A stretch of DNA of 64,000 bases from DATLWN01 sp964422615 (GTDB lineage Bacteria > Pseudomonadota > Zetaproteobacteria > Mariprofundales > Mariprofundaceae): contig CAYRBJ010000007.1 in the NCBI GenBank assembly GCA_964422615.1, positions 1-64,000 of the forward strand. Direction: 5' to 3'. Of the stretch, positions 1-7,646 are shown in pieces; within the stretch, counting starts at the first letter, position 1; each line of letters opens with the position of its first letter. A program made the position numbers and the translations under genes. The notes beneath the pieces were generated by a model. That model ran no database searches, had not been told where the DNA came from, and saw only the letters and a list, made by a program, of their open reading frames with translations.

Positions 1-2
1 CG

Positions 3-212
3 GCCTGTGAAGCAGGTGTTACCGCCGAGATTGCCAATGGCGAAATGTACGAGCGCCTGCTTGGGTCATCCCTGCGCCCGGACATTGTCACGGTGCTGCG
101 CAACCTGCAGGAAGCGTCGCAGCAGCGACATCTGGCCGCGTTTCAGCGTTGCGCCCAACGTTCCGCTGGTGGCGGTGCTGGGCGCCATAGAGGCGGAAGG
201 GGCCATTCATGA
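3..212 (+). CDS. DUF2202 ferritin-like protein, C-terminal part (partial)
   Basis: Only the last 69 codons are in the window; the reading frame is open from the left edge and stops with TGA at 210-212. The stretch NGEMYERLLGSS followed by NLQEASQQRHLAAFQRC resembles the end of the DUF2202 domain, a ferritin-like helical bundle of unknown function, where the last helix carries a conserved H-x-x-A-F pattern. The tail is Gly/Arg-rich and low in complexity, as is common in this family. The stop overlaps the start of the next gene as ATGA, so the two are probably translated from one mRNA. Family assignment is from remembered pattern only and the N-terminal half cannot be checked. Confidence 0.6.
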   Translation, partial: ACEAGVTAEIANGEMYERLLGSSLRPDIVTVLRNLQEASQQRHLAAFQRCAQRSAGGGAGRHRGGRGHS

Positions 213-1249
213 GCGCTATTGCGGAGAAAGGCGGCGGCTCGTTCCAGGGTATCAAGTTATTGCTGTGCGAAAATCCGCTGCCGCCGATCGAAGAGGCCAT
301 CGCCGCGGCTCAAGCCGAAATTCCGCACAGCAACTATTACACCGAGCCCTATTCGGCGCCGCTACGAAGACTCATCAGTGAACAGATCGCCGTTCCAGAA
401 CGGCTCGTTCATATCAACGCCGGCTCTGAACTCATTCTGCGCCAGCTATTCGGTCGCTTCGGTCAGCAGGTACACCTGCTGACACCGACCTATGCGCTGT
501 TTCCCGAGATCGCCCGGCACTATACGGAAACACGGCTACTTCCCGAAAACGATTTCGCCCTGGATCTTGCCGAATTGGAGATTCCACAGAACACTACGCT
601 CGCGGTCATTGTGAACCCCAACAATCCCAATGGCGGCATCTTCGATATGACCCCCTTGCCGGAGCTGCTGCGCCGCTATCCGGAGACGCACTTCCTCGTC
701 GATGAGGCGTTCATCGGCTTGGCCGGACAGTCGGTCGCCCATCTGGTGTCCGGCCATCCCAATCTGCTGGTGACTCGCACACTGTCCAAGGCCCATAGCC
801 TCGCGGGCTTTCGCATCGGCTACGCCATATTGCCCGAAGCCATTGCCGACGACATGAACAGTCACAACGACGCCTACCCGCTCGCCCGCGCCAGTCAGGC
901 AGCGGCCATCGCTACGCTTCAGCATGAGGACAAGATCCATGCCCGTACCGCGCAGTTGCGCGCCTGGACCGAGGAACTCGCGGCGGGGCTACGCACGCTG
1001 AGCGTGCGCATCTATCCGACCGAGACCTATTTCTTCCTTGCCGACTTCGCGCCACATGATGCCGCACATTTGGCAGAGGCATTGAAAACGCGGGGGATTT
1101 TAATCAAGCCGTTGAACGATCCAATGCTGGGCAATGGATTTATGCGGATAACCACGGCGCTGCCAGAAGAGAATGTCCGCTTTCTCAGCGCGATCAAGGA
1201 GCTTCTTTCCATGGCCCCCAACAAGGCGCTCGACACGGGCGCTCTGTAA
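209..1249 (+). CDS. PLP-dependent aminotransferase, HisC-like
   Basis: Fold-type I PLP aminotransferase of the histidinol-phosphate aminotransferase/CobD branch, 346 aa. Visible motifs are VNPNNPNG (about residues 135-142), VDEAF (164-168), the Schiff-base lysine in TLSKAHSLAGFRIGY (K194), and the substrate-carboxylate arginine in the C-terminal FMRIT segment. HisC proteins are about 350 aa, so it is full length. The ATG overlaps the stop of the upstream DUF2202 gene by four bases. No other histidine-biosynthesis gene is near, so a role other than histidine synthesis (for example CobD-like or another phosphoester amine) remains possible. Family is certain; substrate is not. Confidence 0.85.
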   Translation: MSAIAEKGGGSFQGIKLLLCENPLPPIEEAIAAAQAEIPHSNYYTEPYSAPLRRLISEQIAVPERLVHINAGSELILRQLFGRFGQQVHLLTPTYALFPEIARHYTETRLLPENDFALDLAELEIPQNTTLAVIVNPNNPNGGIFDMTPLPELLRRYPETHFLVDEAFIGLAGQSVAHLVSGHPNLLVTRTLSKAHSLAGFRIGYAILPEAIADDMNSHNDAYPLARASQAAAIATLQHEDKIHARTAQLRAWTEELAAGLRTLSVRIYPTETYFFLADFAPHDAAHLAEALKTRGILIKPLNDPMLGNGFMRITTALPEENVRFLSAIKELLSMAPNKALDTGAL

Positions 1250-1305
1250 GCGGCGCGCTGTTGAGTTAAGATGTTGCCAGAAAATCCGCGGGGGACGCAA
1301 TACTG

Positions 1306-2091
1306 ATGAAAATCAGACAGTATCAGGTTGATGCATTCGCGAGCCGGGTGTTCGAGGGGAACCCGGCGGCGGTGTGCCCGCTGGACGCGTGGCTGCCGGA
1401 CGAATTGATGCAGGCCATTGCCGGGGAGAACAACCTGTCCGAGACGGCCTTCTTCGTGCCGGAGGGGGATGGCTTCCGGCTACGCTGGTTCACGCCGGTG
1501 GCGGAGGTGGACCTGTGCGGGCATGCGACCCTGGCTTCGGCGCACGTGATCCTGAACATCCTCGGTCATCCGACAGATCGCGTGGATTTCGAGACCAGGA
1601 GCGGCAAGCTCACTGTGGAACGCGACGGGGAGATGCTGGCGATGGACTTCCCCGCCCAGCCGCCGCAGCCATGTGAGATTCCCAAGGAACTCATCGTCGG
1701 ACTGGGTGCCGAACCGGCCGAGGTGCTGGCCGCCGCCGATTACATCGCCGTGTTCGACGATGAGGATGCGGTGCGGGCGCTTGCCCCCGATTTCGACATC
1801 CTGCACGAGTTGGTGCTGCGCGGGGTCTGCGTCACCGCACCGGGAAAGGAAGTCGATTTCGTCAGCCGCTTCTTCGCCCCGAAGGTCGGCATCCCCGAGG
1901 ATCCGGTCACGGGCTCGGCGCACTGCGAGCTGGCTCCCTACTGGGCCGCGCGTCTGGGCAAACAGGAGTTGCAGGCGCAGCAGGTCTCGAAGCGCGACGG
2001 CGACGTGCGCTGCCGCCTGATGGGCGATCGGGTGCTGCTCTCCGGACAGGCGGTGACATTCATGGTCGGGGAGATCGATATCCCCACCTGA
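1306..2091 (+). CDS. PhzF family isomerase-like protein
   Basis: 261 aa, the normal length for the PhzF/diaminopimelate-epimerase-like fold. It has the opening pattern VDAFASRVFEGNPAAV, the glutamate of ENNLSETAF (E46, equivalent to the catalytic Glu of PhzF), DLCGHATLA near residue 70, and DPVTGSAHCELAPYW in the second half. A GGGGGA purine run lies about 10 bases before the ATG. Most genomic PhzF homologues outside phenazine clusters have no known substrate, and no phenazine genes are here, so only the family is claimed. It converges directly with the MFS gene on the other strand; the two stops abut. Confidence 0.85.
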   Translation: MKIRQYQVDAFASRVFEGNPAAVCPLDAWLPDELMQAIAGENNLSETAFFVPEGDGFRLRWFTPVAEVDLCGHATLASAHVILNILGHPTDRVDFETRSGKLTVERDGEMLAMDFPAQPPQPCEIPKELIVGLGAEPAEVLAAADYIAVFDDEDAVRALAPDFDILHELVLRGVCVTAPGKEVDFVSRFFAPKVGIPEDPVTGSAHCELAPYWAARLGKQELQAQQVSKRDGDVRCRLMGDRVLLSGQAVTFMVGEIDIPT

Positions 2092-3375
2092 TCAGGCCGT
2101 CTGCAGCGCCCCTTTCCCCTTGCGTTCGCGCCGCCACACGGACCCGACCAGCGGCAGCGCCAGCACCATGAACCCGGCCAGCGCCAGCAACGTATCGGTG
2201 CCGCCGAAGCGGTGCATGGCCTCGATGCCGGCGATGGGGCCGAGGCTGCCGCCGATGTCTCCGATGAACTGGTAGATGCCCACGGCCCGGCCGTAGACGG
2301 AAGGGGCCACCCAGTCGCCCATGATCACCAGCAGGGGCACGTTGATGCCCCCCAGCCCGACGCCGATCAGGGCCAGCGCTGCCGCGGCCAACAGGGTACT
2401 GTGCGCCAGCGCCAGCAGTATGAAGCCACAGATGAGCAGCAGGCTGCCGACGGCGATCGGCCAGGCCTTGCGGCGACTGTGGTCGATGGCCTTGCCCACC
2501 ACCACGGCGACGAGTGCGGAGGCGCCGATCATCACCGCCATCAGCACCCCGGACGTACCCTCCGCCCCCCAGATATGCATGTTCAGCTGCCGCTGATGCA
2601 GCACCAGCACCAGGCAGGACAGGATCACCCCCTGCACCGAGAAGAAGACAAGGAAATTCAACAGCCACAGCGCCCACAGTGGCCGGGAGCGCAGCAGGCC
2701 ACGCAGCGATGCACCATTGCTGGTTTGTTTCCCGGCCCCGGCCACGGGACCCGAGCCGCGCGGAGCGATGAACAGGGAGACCAGCACGCCGAGGAAGGTG
2801 ATAACGGCGGCGGCCAGAAATGCTGCTTCCGGTGAGTACCGATCGGATACCAGGCCGCCAAGCACCAGCCCTGCCGGCACACCGATGCTCAGAGCCATGC
2901 GCACCTTGCCCGAGGCCAGGCCGCGGTTTCCCGCGTCGCTGTAGATCAGGGCGGCCGCCAGGGCGCCGACCATCAACAGCGAGGAACCGACGCCCCAAAG
3001 CGCCCGACCAGCCAGAAACCAGGCGGCAGCATGGCCGCTGTGGACGCCAGCGGCGAAAAGCAGGGTGGCGATCGCCTCGACCAGCAGGCCTGCGATCAGC
3101 GGCCAGCGGGCCCCGAAACGATCCACCAGGGTGCCGGTCAACGGATTGACCAGCAGGCGGACGATACGGTTCAGCGACAGGATCAGGCCCACCAGCAGCG
3201 GCGCGATACCCAGCTGCAACCCCAGCAGCGGCAGGATAGGGAACACCACGCCACCACCGAGCCCGCCGGCGAAGGCCAGCGCGGTGACGGCATGGATGTG
3301 GCGCTGGTGGCCGGCGTCGCTCAAGCGGGCAACCGCGCCAGCAGCTGGTCGGTGGTACGGACAAAACCCATGCAC
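2092..3375 (-). CDS. MFS transporter
   Basis: Major facilitator superfamily inner-membrane transporter with about 12 hydrophobic segments. The motif-A-like loop GTLVDRFGARWPL between TM2 and TM3 is clear, and a charged central loop (APRGSGPVAGAGKQTSN) separates the two halves. The start is uncertain: the conserved part begins near HIHAVTALAFAGGLGGGVVFP. The upstream candidates are TTG at 3324, GTG at 3375 (chosen) and ATG at 3399, none with a strong ribosome-binding site. A still longer frame from 3498 would cover the neighbouring lipoprotein's promoter and is unlikely. It looks like a drug or metabolite exporter, but the substrate cannot be read from sequence. Confidence 0.8.
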   Translation of the reverse strand: MHGFCPYHRPAAGAVARLSDAGHQRHIHAVTALAFAGGLGGGVVFPILPLLGLQLGIAPLLVGLILSLNRIVRLLVNPLTGTLVDRFGARWPLIAGLLVEAIATLLFAAGVHSGHAAAWFLAGRALWGVGSSLLMVGALAAALIYSDAGNRGLASGKVRMALSIGVPAGLVLGGLVSDRYSPEAAFLAAAVITFLGVLVSLFIAPRGSGPVAGAGKQTSNGASLRGLLRSRPLWALWLLNFLVFFSVQGVILSCLVLVLHQRQLNMHIWGAEGTSGVLMAVMIGASALVAVVVGKAIDHSRRKAWPIAVGSLLLICGFILLALAHSTLLAAAALALIGVGLGGINVPLLVIMGDWVAPSVYGRAVGIYQFIGDIGGSLGPIAGIEAMHRFGGTDTLLALAGFMVLALPLVGSVWRRERKGKGALQTA

Positions 3376-3438
3376 GCATGGTACGCATTCCGGCGGCATC
3401 AATCCCGTGTGGCCGTGTATGGGCATGGACACCGGGCT

Positions 3439-3467
3439 TTGTCGAACGGATCGGCCGGGGTTATGCT
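3439..3467 (+). promoter_or_regulatory. Candidate sigma70-type promoter for the small lipoprotein
   Basis: TTGTCG at 3439-3444, a 17-base spacer, and TATGCT at 3462-3467, 33 bases before the ATG at 3501. The same -35, spacer length and -10 recur ahead of dcd at 4066-4094, which raises confidence. An AAAGGAGAG ribosome-binding site follows at about 3486-3494. Confidence 0.55.
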
Positions 3468-3500
3468 GGACTGCATGGGGAAACAAAGGAGAGGCCAACC

Positions 3501-4049
3501 ATGAACAGATTCTTCCGCCACGCCATCGCCATCGTGGCCGCAGGCTCGATGGGACTCATCGCCGCCTGCTCCAGCAACAACTCCGGCAACAGCGCCAGCG
3601 GTAGCGCCGACACCAAGATCAATGCCTGCAAACTCGTCAGCGCCGCCCAGGCGGGCAGGATCCTCGGCGCCACCATCACCGTGCGCGCCATCGACAGCTC
3701 GGCCGCCGGCCCGCATGCAGCCTCGATGTGCAACTACGCCGGACAGACCATCGGCGGCGGCTTCATGCTGATCGCCGCCCATATCGGTTACAGCGATGCG
3801 GCGGCGGAGGTGGCCAGCCAGAAGAAGCAGGAGGCCTCGGATGTGCCGCCGACCCTGCCGAAGCCGAGCTTCAGCGACATCCAGGGGCTCGGCGACGCCG
3901 CCTATCTCTACAAGACGCCCGGCAGCTTCCAGTTGCACGTGCTGGCGCACGGCGACGCCATCGTCATCAACCGCAATACGGCCGCCAGCGCCAAGGCGGT
4001 GGACCAGGCCAAAAAGATCGCGGAGATCGCCCTGTCAAACCTCAAGTAA
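3501..4049 (+). CDS. Small secreted lipoprotein of unknown function
   Basis: 182 aa with a lipoprotein signal peptide: charged start MNRFFRH, hydrophobic core, and lipobox LIAAC with the lipidated Cys at residue 23, followed by a Ser/Asn/Gly-rich linker. The mature part contains two further cysteines (in NACKLVS and SMCNYAG) that could form a disulphide. The pattern NACKLVSAAQAGRILG resembles small DUF3558-like lipoproteins that begin with a C-x-L-L/V motif, but this is only a similarity by eye. It probably sits in the outer membrane or periplasm. It has its own promoter and ends 75 bases before dcd, which also has a promoter, so it is likely monocistronic. Confidence 0.7.
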   Translation: MNRFFRHAIAIVAAGSMGLIAACSSNNSGNSASGSADTKINACKLVSAAQAGRILGATITVRAIDSSAAGPHAASMCNYAGQTIGGGFMLIAAHIGYSDAAAEVASQKKQEASDVPPTLPKPSFSDIQGLGDAAYLYKTPGSFQLHVLAHGDAIVINRNTAASAKAVDQAKKIAEIALSNLK

Positions 4050-4065
4050 GGCGATCAACGCGCCT

Positions 4066-4094
4066 TTGTCGAACGGGGTGATCGCCGCTATGCT
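4066..4094 (+). promoter_or_regulatory. Candidate sigma70-type promoter for dcd-metF
   Basis: TTGTCG at 4066-4071, a 17-base spacer, TATGCT at 4089-4094, 31 bases before the dcd ATG. It is nearly the same as the element at 3439-3467; identity extends a few bases past the -35 (AACGG). Confidence 0.55.
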
Positions 4095-4124
4095 CGCCCG
4101 TTCAATCCAATCGCGGAGAGGCGC

Positions 4125-4694
4125 ATGAGCATCAAGCCCGACAAATGGATCCGCCGCATGGCGAACGAGCACGGCATGATCGAGCCGTTCGTCGACGGCC
4201 AGATCAAGCAGACCGACGGCGGTGTTGGGGCCATCTCCTACGGCCTGTCCTCCTATGGCTACGACGTGCGCTGCGCCGACGAGTTCAAGATCTTCACCAA
4301 CATCAACTCGGCCATCGTCGATCCGAAAAACTTCGATGCCAACAGCTTCGTCGACATCAAATCCGACGTCTGCATCATCCCGCCGAACTCCTTCGCCCTG
4401 GCGCGCACCATCGAGTACATGCGGATTCCCAGAAACGTGCTGACGATCTGCCTCGGCAAGTCCACCTATGCCCGCTGCGGCATCATCGTCAATGTCACGC
4501 CGCTGGAGCCGGAATGGGAGGGGCATGTGACGCTGGAGTTCTCCAATACCACGCCGCTTCCGGCCAAGATCTATGCCGGCGAGGGCGTGGCGCAGTTCCT
4601 GTTCCTGGAATCGGACGAGCCGTGCGAGACCTCCTATAAGGACAAGCAGGGCAAATACCAAGGGCAGACGGGCGTCACCGTCCCCCGCCTGTAA
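4125..4694 (+). CDS. dcd: dCTP deaminase
   Basis: Deaminates dCTP to dUTP, the main source of dUMP for thymidylate synthesis in many bacteria. At 189 aa it is close to the 193 aa of the E. coli enzyme. The signature GKSTYARCGIIVNVTPLEPEWEGHVTLEFSN is intact (residues about 111-141), including the catalytic glutamate at position 138, Ser and Arg of STYAR, and the C-terminal Gln/Gly-rich nucleotide-clamping tail. A GGAGAGG site precedes the ATG. metF begins four bases after its stop, so the pair is an operon that joins dTMP supply with folate one-carbon metabolism. Confidence 0.96.
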   Translation: MSIKPDKWIRRMANEHGMIEPFVDGQIKQTDGGVGAISYGLSSYGYDVRCADEFKIFTNINSAIVDPKNFDANSFVDIKSDVCIIPPNSFALARTIEYMRIPRNVLTICLGKSTYARCGIIVNVTPLEPEWEGHVTLEFSNTTPLPAKIYAGEGVAQFLFLESDEPCETSYKDKQGKYQGQTGVTVPRL

Positions 4695-4697
4695 GCC

Positions 4698-5585
4698 ATG
4701 AAGCTGACCGACATCCTGGCGCAGGCCAAGGGCCCGCTGATCTCCTGCGAATTCTTCCCGCCCAAGACCGATAAAGGCGAGGCGAACCTGTGGCAATGCA
4801 TCCAGGAGCTCGCCGTCATCAACCCCGCCTATGTCTCCGTGACCTATGGCGCCGGCGGCTCCACGCAGGATCGCACCAAGCGCATTGTCACCCGCATCCG
4901 TCATGAGACGGCGCTGACGCCGGTGGCGCACCTGACCTGCGTCGGCTCCACCCGCGAGGACCTGGCGAAGCTGCTCGATGAATACCGGCAGGCGGATATC
5001 CACAACATCCTGGCCCTGCGCGGTGACCCTCCGGAGGGCATGGGGCACTTCGAGATGGTCAAGGGCGGCTTCGCCTATGCCTCGGACCTGGTGCGCTTCA
5101 TCCGCGAGCAGCAGGATGGCTTCGCCATCGCCGTGGCCACCTACCCCGAGGGACACCCGGAATCCCAGGGCGGGGTCGAGGACGACATCCGCTACCTGAA
5201 GCTGAAGCAGGACAACGGTGCCTGCGCCGCCATCACCCAGTATTTCTTCGACAACGAGGCCTTCTATCGCTTCCGCGACCGAGCCACAGCCGCCGGGATC
5301 AGCATTCCGATCATCCCCGGCATCATGCCGGTGACCAACTACACGCAGATCGTGCGCTTCTCCGCCATGTGCGGCGCCATCATTCCCGACTGGCTGCACA
5401 AGCGCATGCAGCCCCTGGTCGACGATGCCGAGGCCACCAAGCAAGCAGGCATCGCCGTCGCCAGCGAGCAATGCACCGATCTGCTGGCTCGCGGCGCCCC
5501 GGGCCTGCACTTCTACACCCTGAACAAGTCGGAGGCGACCATCGCCATCTGTCGCCTGCTCGGGACCCAACAGGGCACCGCCTAA
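4698..5585 (+). CDS. metF: 5,10-methylenetetrahydrofolate reductase
   Basis: Reduces methylene-THF to methyl-THF for methionine synthesis. 295 aa, matching the bacterial catalytic TIM-barrel form. CEFFPPKT near residue 18 contains the catalytic Glu, followed by VSVTYGAGGSTQDRT, the HLTCVGSTREDL strand, LALRGDPP (FAD/NADH region), TQYFFDNEAFYRF and PIIPGIMPVTNY. It starts four bases after the dcd stop. No SAM or SAH riboswitch is visible, and the short spacing makes one impossible between the two genes. Confidence 0.96.
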   Translation: MKLTDILAQAKGPLISCEFFPPKTDKGEANLWQCIQELAVINPAYVSVTYGAGGSTQDRTKRIVTRIRHETALTPVAHLTCVGSTREDLAKLLDEYRQADIHNILALRGDPPEGMGHFEMVKGGFAYASDLVRFIREQQDGFAIAVATYPEGHPESQGGVEDDIRYLKLKQDNGACAAITQYFFDNEAFYRFRDRATAAGISIPIIPGIMPVTNYTQIVRFSAMCGAIIPDWLHKRMQPLVDDAEATKQAGIAVASEQCTDLLARGAPGLHFYTLNKSEATIAICRLLGTQQGTA

Positions 5586-5725
5586 CCCCCTTGGCCCGGA
5601 CCCGGATCACATCCGGCACGGCAAACCCGCGATTCGGAGTTTTTCCGGTGTCGGGAATCACAGCCATAAAATGTTTCAGGATAAATAGTGCGCCGTATCA
5701 GACCACCACACGGAGGTTGGCGAAC

Positions 5726-6190
5726 ATGGATTGGCAATGGCTTGAGAACCGAATTTTCGAACGAACCCTGACCGCGGATGAACGCGCCAGTCTGCAGGAG
5801 GTGATCCAGCAGGTGGAATTCGCCCAGGGTGAACAGATCATGGTGCAGAATTCACCGGGCGGCACCCTGTACCTGCTGCGCTCCGGCCGGGTGTCCGTGA
5901 TCATGGAATGCTGCGGCGAAACCGTGCATCTGACGGATGTCGGTGAAGGCTCACAGCTGGGCGACATGTCCTTCCTGGACGAGAAGGGCGCCGGCGCCAC
6001 GCTGATCGCCCGCACGCCTTGCGTGGCCTACAGGCTGACGCGCGACGATCTGTCGCGCCTGTATGCCTATCGCCAGGATATGGTCAACGATCTGCTGGTG
6101 CACACTGTCAAAGGCATGTCGGATACCATCCGCAACCTGAACCAGACAAACGCCGCGGCCCTGCAGTACATCCATGGCCGCCGCACCTAG
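5726..6190 (+). CDS. Single-domain cyclic nucleotide-binding (cNMP/CRP-like) protein
   Basis: 154 aa consisting of one cyclic-nucleotide-binding beta-roll: GTLYLLRSGRVSVI, then HLTDVGEGSQLGDMSFLDEKGAGATLIARTPCVAYRL with the G-D-M/E-x-x-F-L phosphate-binding-cassette-like loop, and a helical tail. The classic cassette Arg/Glu pair is not clearly kept. There is no helix-turn-helix or enzyme domain, so it may be a stand-alone sensor or partner protein. ATG at 5726 is chosen because CGGAGG lies 10 bases upstream. It is followed by a strong hairpin at 6228-6256. A second, similar small protein is encoded at 7100-7510, on the far side of purC. Confidence 0.75.
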   Translation: MDWQWLENRIFERTLTADERASLQEVIQQVEFAQGEQIMVQNSPGGTLYLLRSGRVSVIMECCGETVHLTDVGEGSQLGDMSFLDEKGAGATLIARTPCVAYRLTRDDLSRLYAYRQDMVNDLLVHTVKGMSDTIRNLNQTNAAALQYIHGRRT

Positions 6191-6227
6191 GCGATCCGGA
6201 TGACCATGGCTTGATGCCGCTTCAAAC

Positions 6228-6256
6228 AAAAGGCCGGGGATGTTCCCCGGCCTTTT
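6228..6256. terminator. Bidirectional intrinsic terminator
   Basis: Perfect 13-bp inverted repeat (AAAAGGCCGGGGA, loop TGT, then its complement) with A and T runs at the ends, so it can work for the plus-strand cNMP-binding gene and for purC on the minus strand. Confidence 0.9.
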
Positions 6257-6277
6257 GCACTGCTGATCGCGATGAGC

Positions 6278-6988
6278 TCAGATGTCGATGCCCAGGCGAC
6301 CGGCCACCTCGTGGTAGACCTCGGACAGACCGCCCAGATCGCGGCGGAACACGTCCTTGTCCAGCTTACGTCCGGTTTTTGCATCCCACAGACGGCAGCC
6401 GTCCGGCGTGATCTCATCGCCGAGCACGATCGCGCCATCGGTGGTCCTGCCGAACTCGAGCTTGTAGTCGACCAGGCGGATGCCCACATCCGCCAGCATC
6501 GTGCTCATCACCTCGTTGACCTTCAGGGCGATGGCCCGCATCTGCTCGATATCCTGGCGGCTGGCCCAGCCAAACAGCTCGGCATGCTCGACGGCAATCA
6601 GCGGATCGTGCAGCTCATCGGACTTGTAGAACAGCTCGGTCAGCGGCCATTCGAGGGCCATGCCCTCCTCCAGGCCGAGACGCTTGCAGATCGAGCCGGC
6701 TGCCACATTGCGCACCACCACCTCGACCGGAATCATGGCCAGTTCCTTAACGCGCATCTCCACCGGCCCTTCCTTGCGCACGTAGTGCGAGGCGATGCCC
6801 GCCGCGGCGAGCTTCTCGAAGAAAAAGGAGGAGATGGCGCAGTTCAACTGCCCCTTGCCGGCGATGACATCGTGCTTGATGCCGTCGAACGCGGTGGCAT
6901 CGTCCTTGAATTCCTGGATCAGTTCGCCCGCGACATCGGAGGCGTACAGGCGTTTTCCCTTGCCCTCGTATTTCAACTTTCCGCGCAT
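6278..6988 (-). CDS. purC: Phosphoribosylaminoimidazole-succinocarboxamide synthase (SAICAR synthetase)
   Basis: Purine-pathway ligase that joins CAIR and aspartate using ATP. 236 aa, the usual bacterial length. The N-terminus KLKYEGKGKRLY is the ATP-grip lysine-rich start; further motifs are VEVVVRNVAAGS, DYKLEFG and GDEITPD near the C-terminus. A GAGGTGG site stands a few bases before the ATG. It is monocistronic, shares a divergent intergenic region with the cNMP-binding gene at 7100, and ends at the shared terminator 6228-6256. Confidence 0.96.
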   Translation of the reverse strand: MRGKLKYEGKGKRLYASDVAGELIQEFKDDATAFDGIKHDVIAGKGQLNCAISSFFFEKLAAAGIASHYVRKEGPVEMRVKELAMIPVEVVVRNVAAGSICKRLGLEEGMALEWPLTELFYKSDELHDPLIAVEHAELFGWASRQDIEQMRAIALKVNEVMSTMLADVGIRLVDYKLEFGRTTDGAIVLGDEITPDGCRLWDAKTGRKLDKDVFRRDLGGLSEVYHEVAGRLGIDI

Positions 6989-7099
6989 TGATCCACCTCA
7001 CATCCGGTATCGGCCAGCCGCGCATCATAGCAGCGGACAGGTGGCGCTCAAGCGCTTATATGGGCTACAATGACCATCAGTTTCAGCCAGGGAGGGGAC

Positions 7100-7510
7100 A
7101 TGTCTGATCAGAATGCCGAGCCGATCGTTGCCCTGCTCGCAGCGCATCCGCTTTTTGCCGAATTGCCGGCGACCACGCTGCAGGCGCTGGCACACTCCTG
7201 CCTCGTCTCCGCCTTCAAGAAGGGGCACAGGCTGATCACCGAGAACGAGACGACCCCCGATCTGTTCGTCATCCTCGAAGGGCAGGCGCGCGTCACCATC
7301 AACGGTACCGAGGTCGGCCGGCTGCAGGCCGGCGAACTGGCCGGTGAGATATCCTCGTCCGGCATCAGCCCGCCGATCGCCGATGTCATGGCCGCCACGG
7401 ACATGGAGGCGCTGGCCATTCCGCGCGCAGTGCTGAACGACCTCGCTGCCGATCATGCCTCCTTCAAGCGCCATCTGCGCCAGGTTGCCTTCCGCCGCTT
7501 CCAGGAATAG
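7100..7510 (+). CDS. Small cyclic nucleotide-binding domain protein
   Basis: 136 aa, a single cNMP-binding-like domain: HPLFAELPATTLQALA, FKKGHRLITENETTPDLFVILEGQARVTINGTEVGRLQAGELAGEIS, then a short helical tail. The GE-I-S loop corresponds to the phosphate-binding cassette region, but the conserved Arg is not evident, so real nucleotide binding is open. No DNA-binding domain. ATG at 7100 is chosen over an in-frame ATG at 7070 because GGAGGGG stands at 7091-7097. It resembles the protein encoded at 5726-6190 in architecture but is clearly divergent in sequence. Confidence 0.7.
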   Translation: MSDQNAEPIVALLAAHPLFAELPATTLQALAHSCLVSAFKKGHRLITENETTPDLFVILEGQARVTINGTEVGRLQAGELAGEISSSGISPPIADVMAATDMEALAIPRAVLNDLAADHASFKRHLRQVAFRRFQE

Positions 7511-7539
7511 GCCGGCTCGGATCCCCCGCATACTGCCCC

Positions 7540-7568
7540 TTGCCTTGGGCGCTGACGCTGCGTATATT
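7540..7568 (+). promoter_or_regulatory. Candidate promoter of the rpsF operon
   Basis: TTGCCT at 7540-7545, 17-base spacer, TATATT at 7563-7568. It lies 79 bases before rpsF, which leaves room for a leader. No L20/S6-type autoregulatory structure was worked out. Confidence 0.5.
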
Positions 7569-7646
7569 GCGCGCCCCTTGACATACCTTGCTCCGGCTGC
7601 GCATTGATGCCGGGGCGTACGAAACCAAAGTACCCCGAGAGGCGCC

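Noticed and set aside
1306..2091. PhzF homologue as a sign of phenazine synthesis
   Set aside because: No other phz genes are present, and PhzF-like proteins are common outside phenazine clusters.
7578..7583. TTGACA upstream of rpsF
   Set aside because: The sequence 16-18 bases downstream (around GCATTG) is a poor -10; the TTGCCT-17-TATATT pair just upstream is better.
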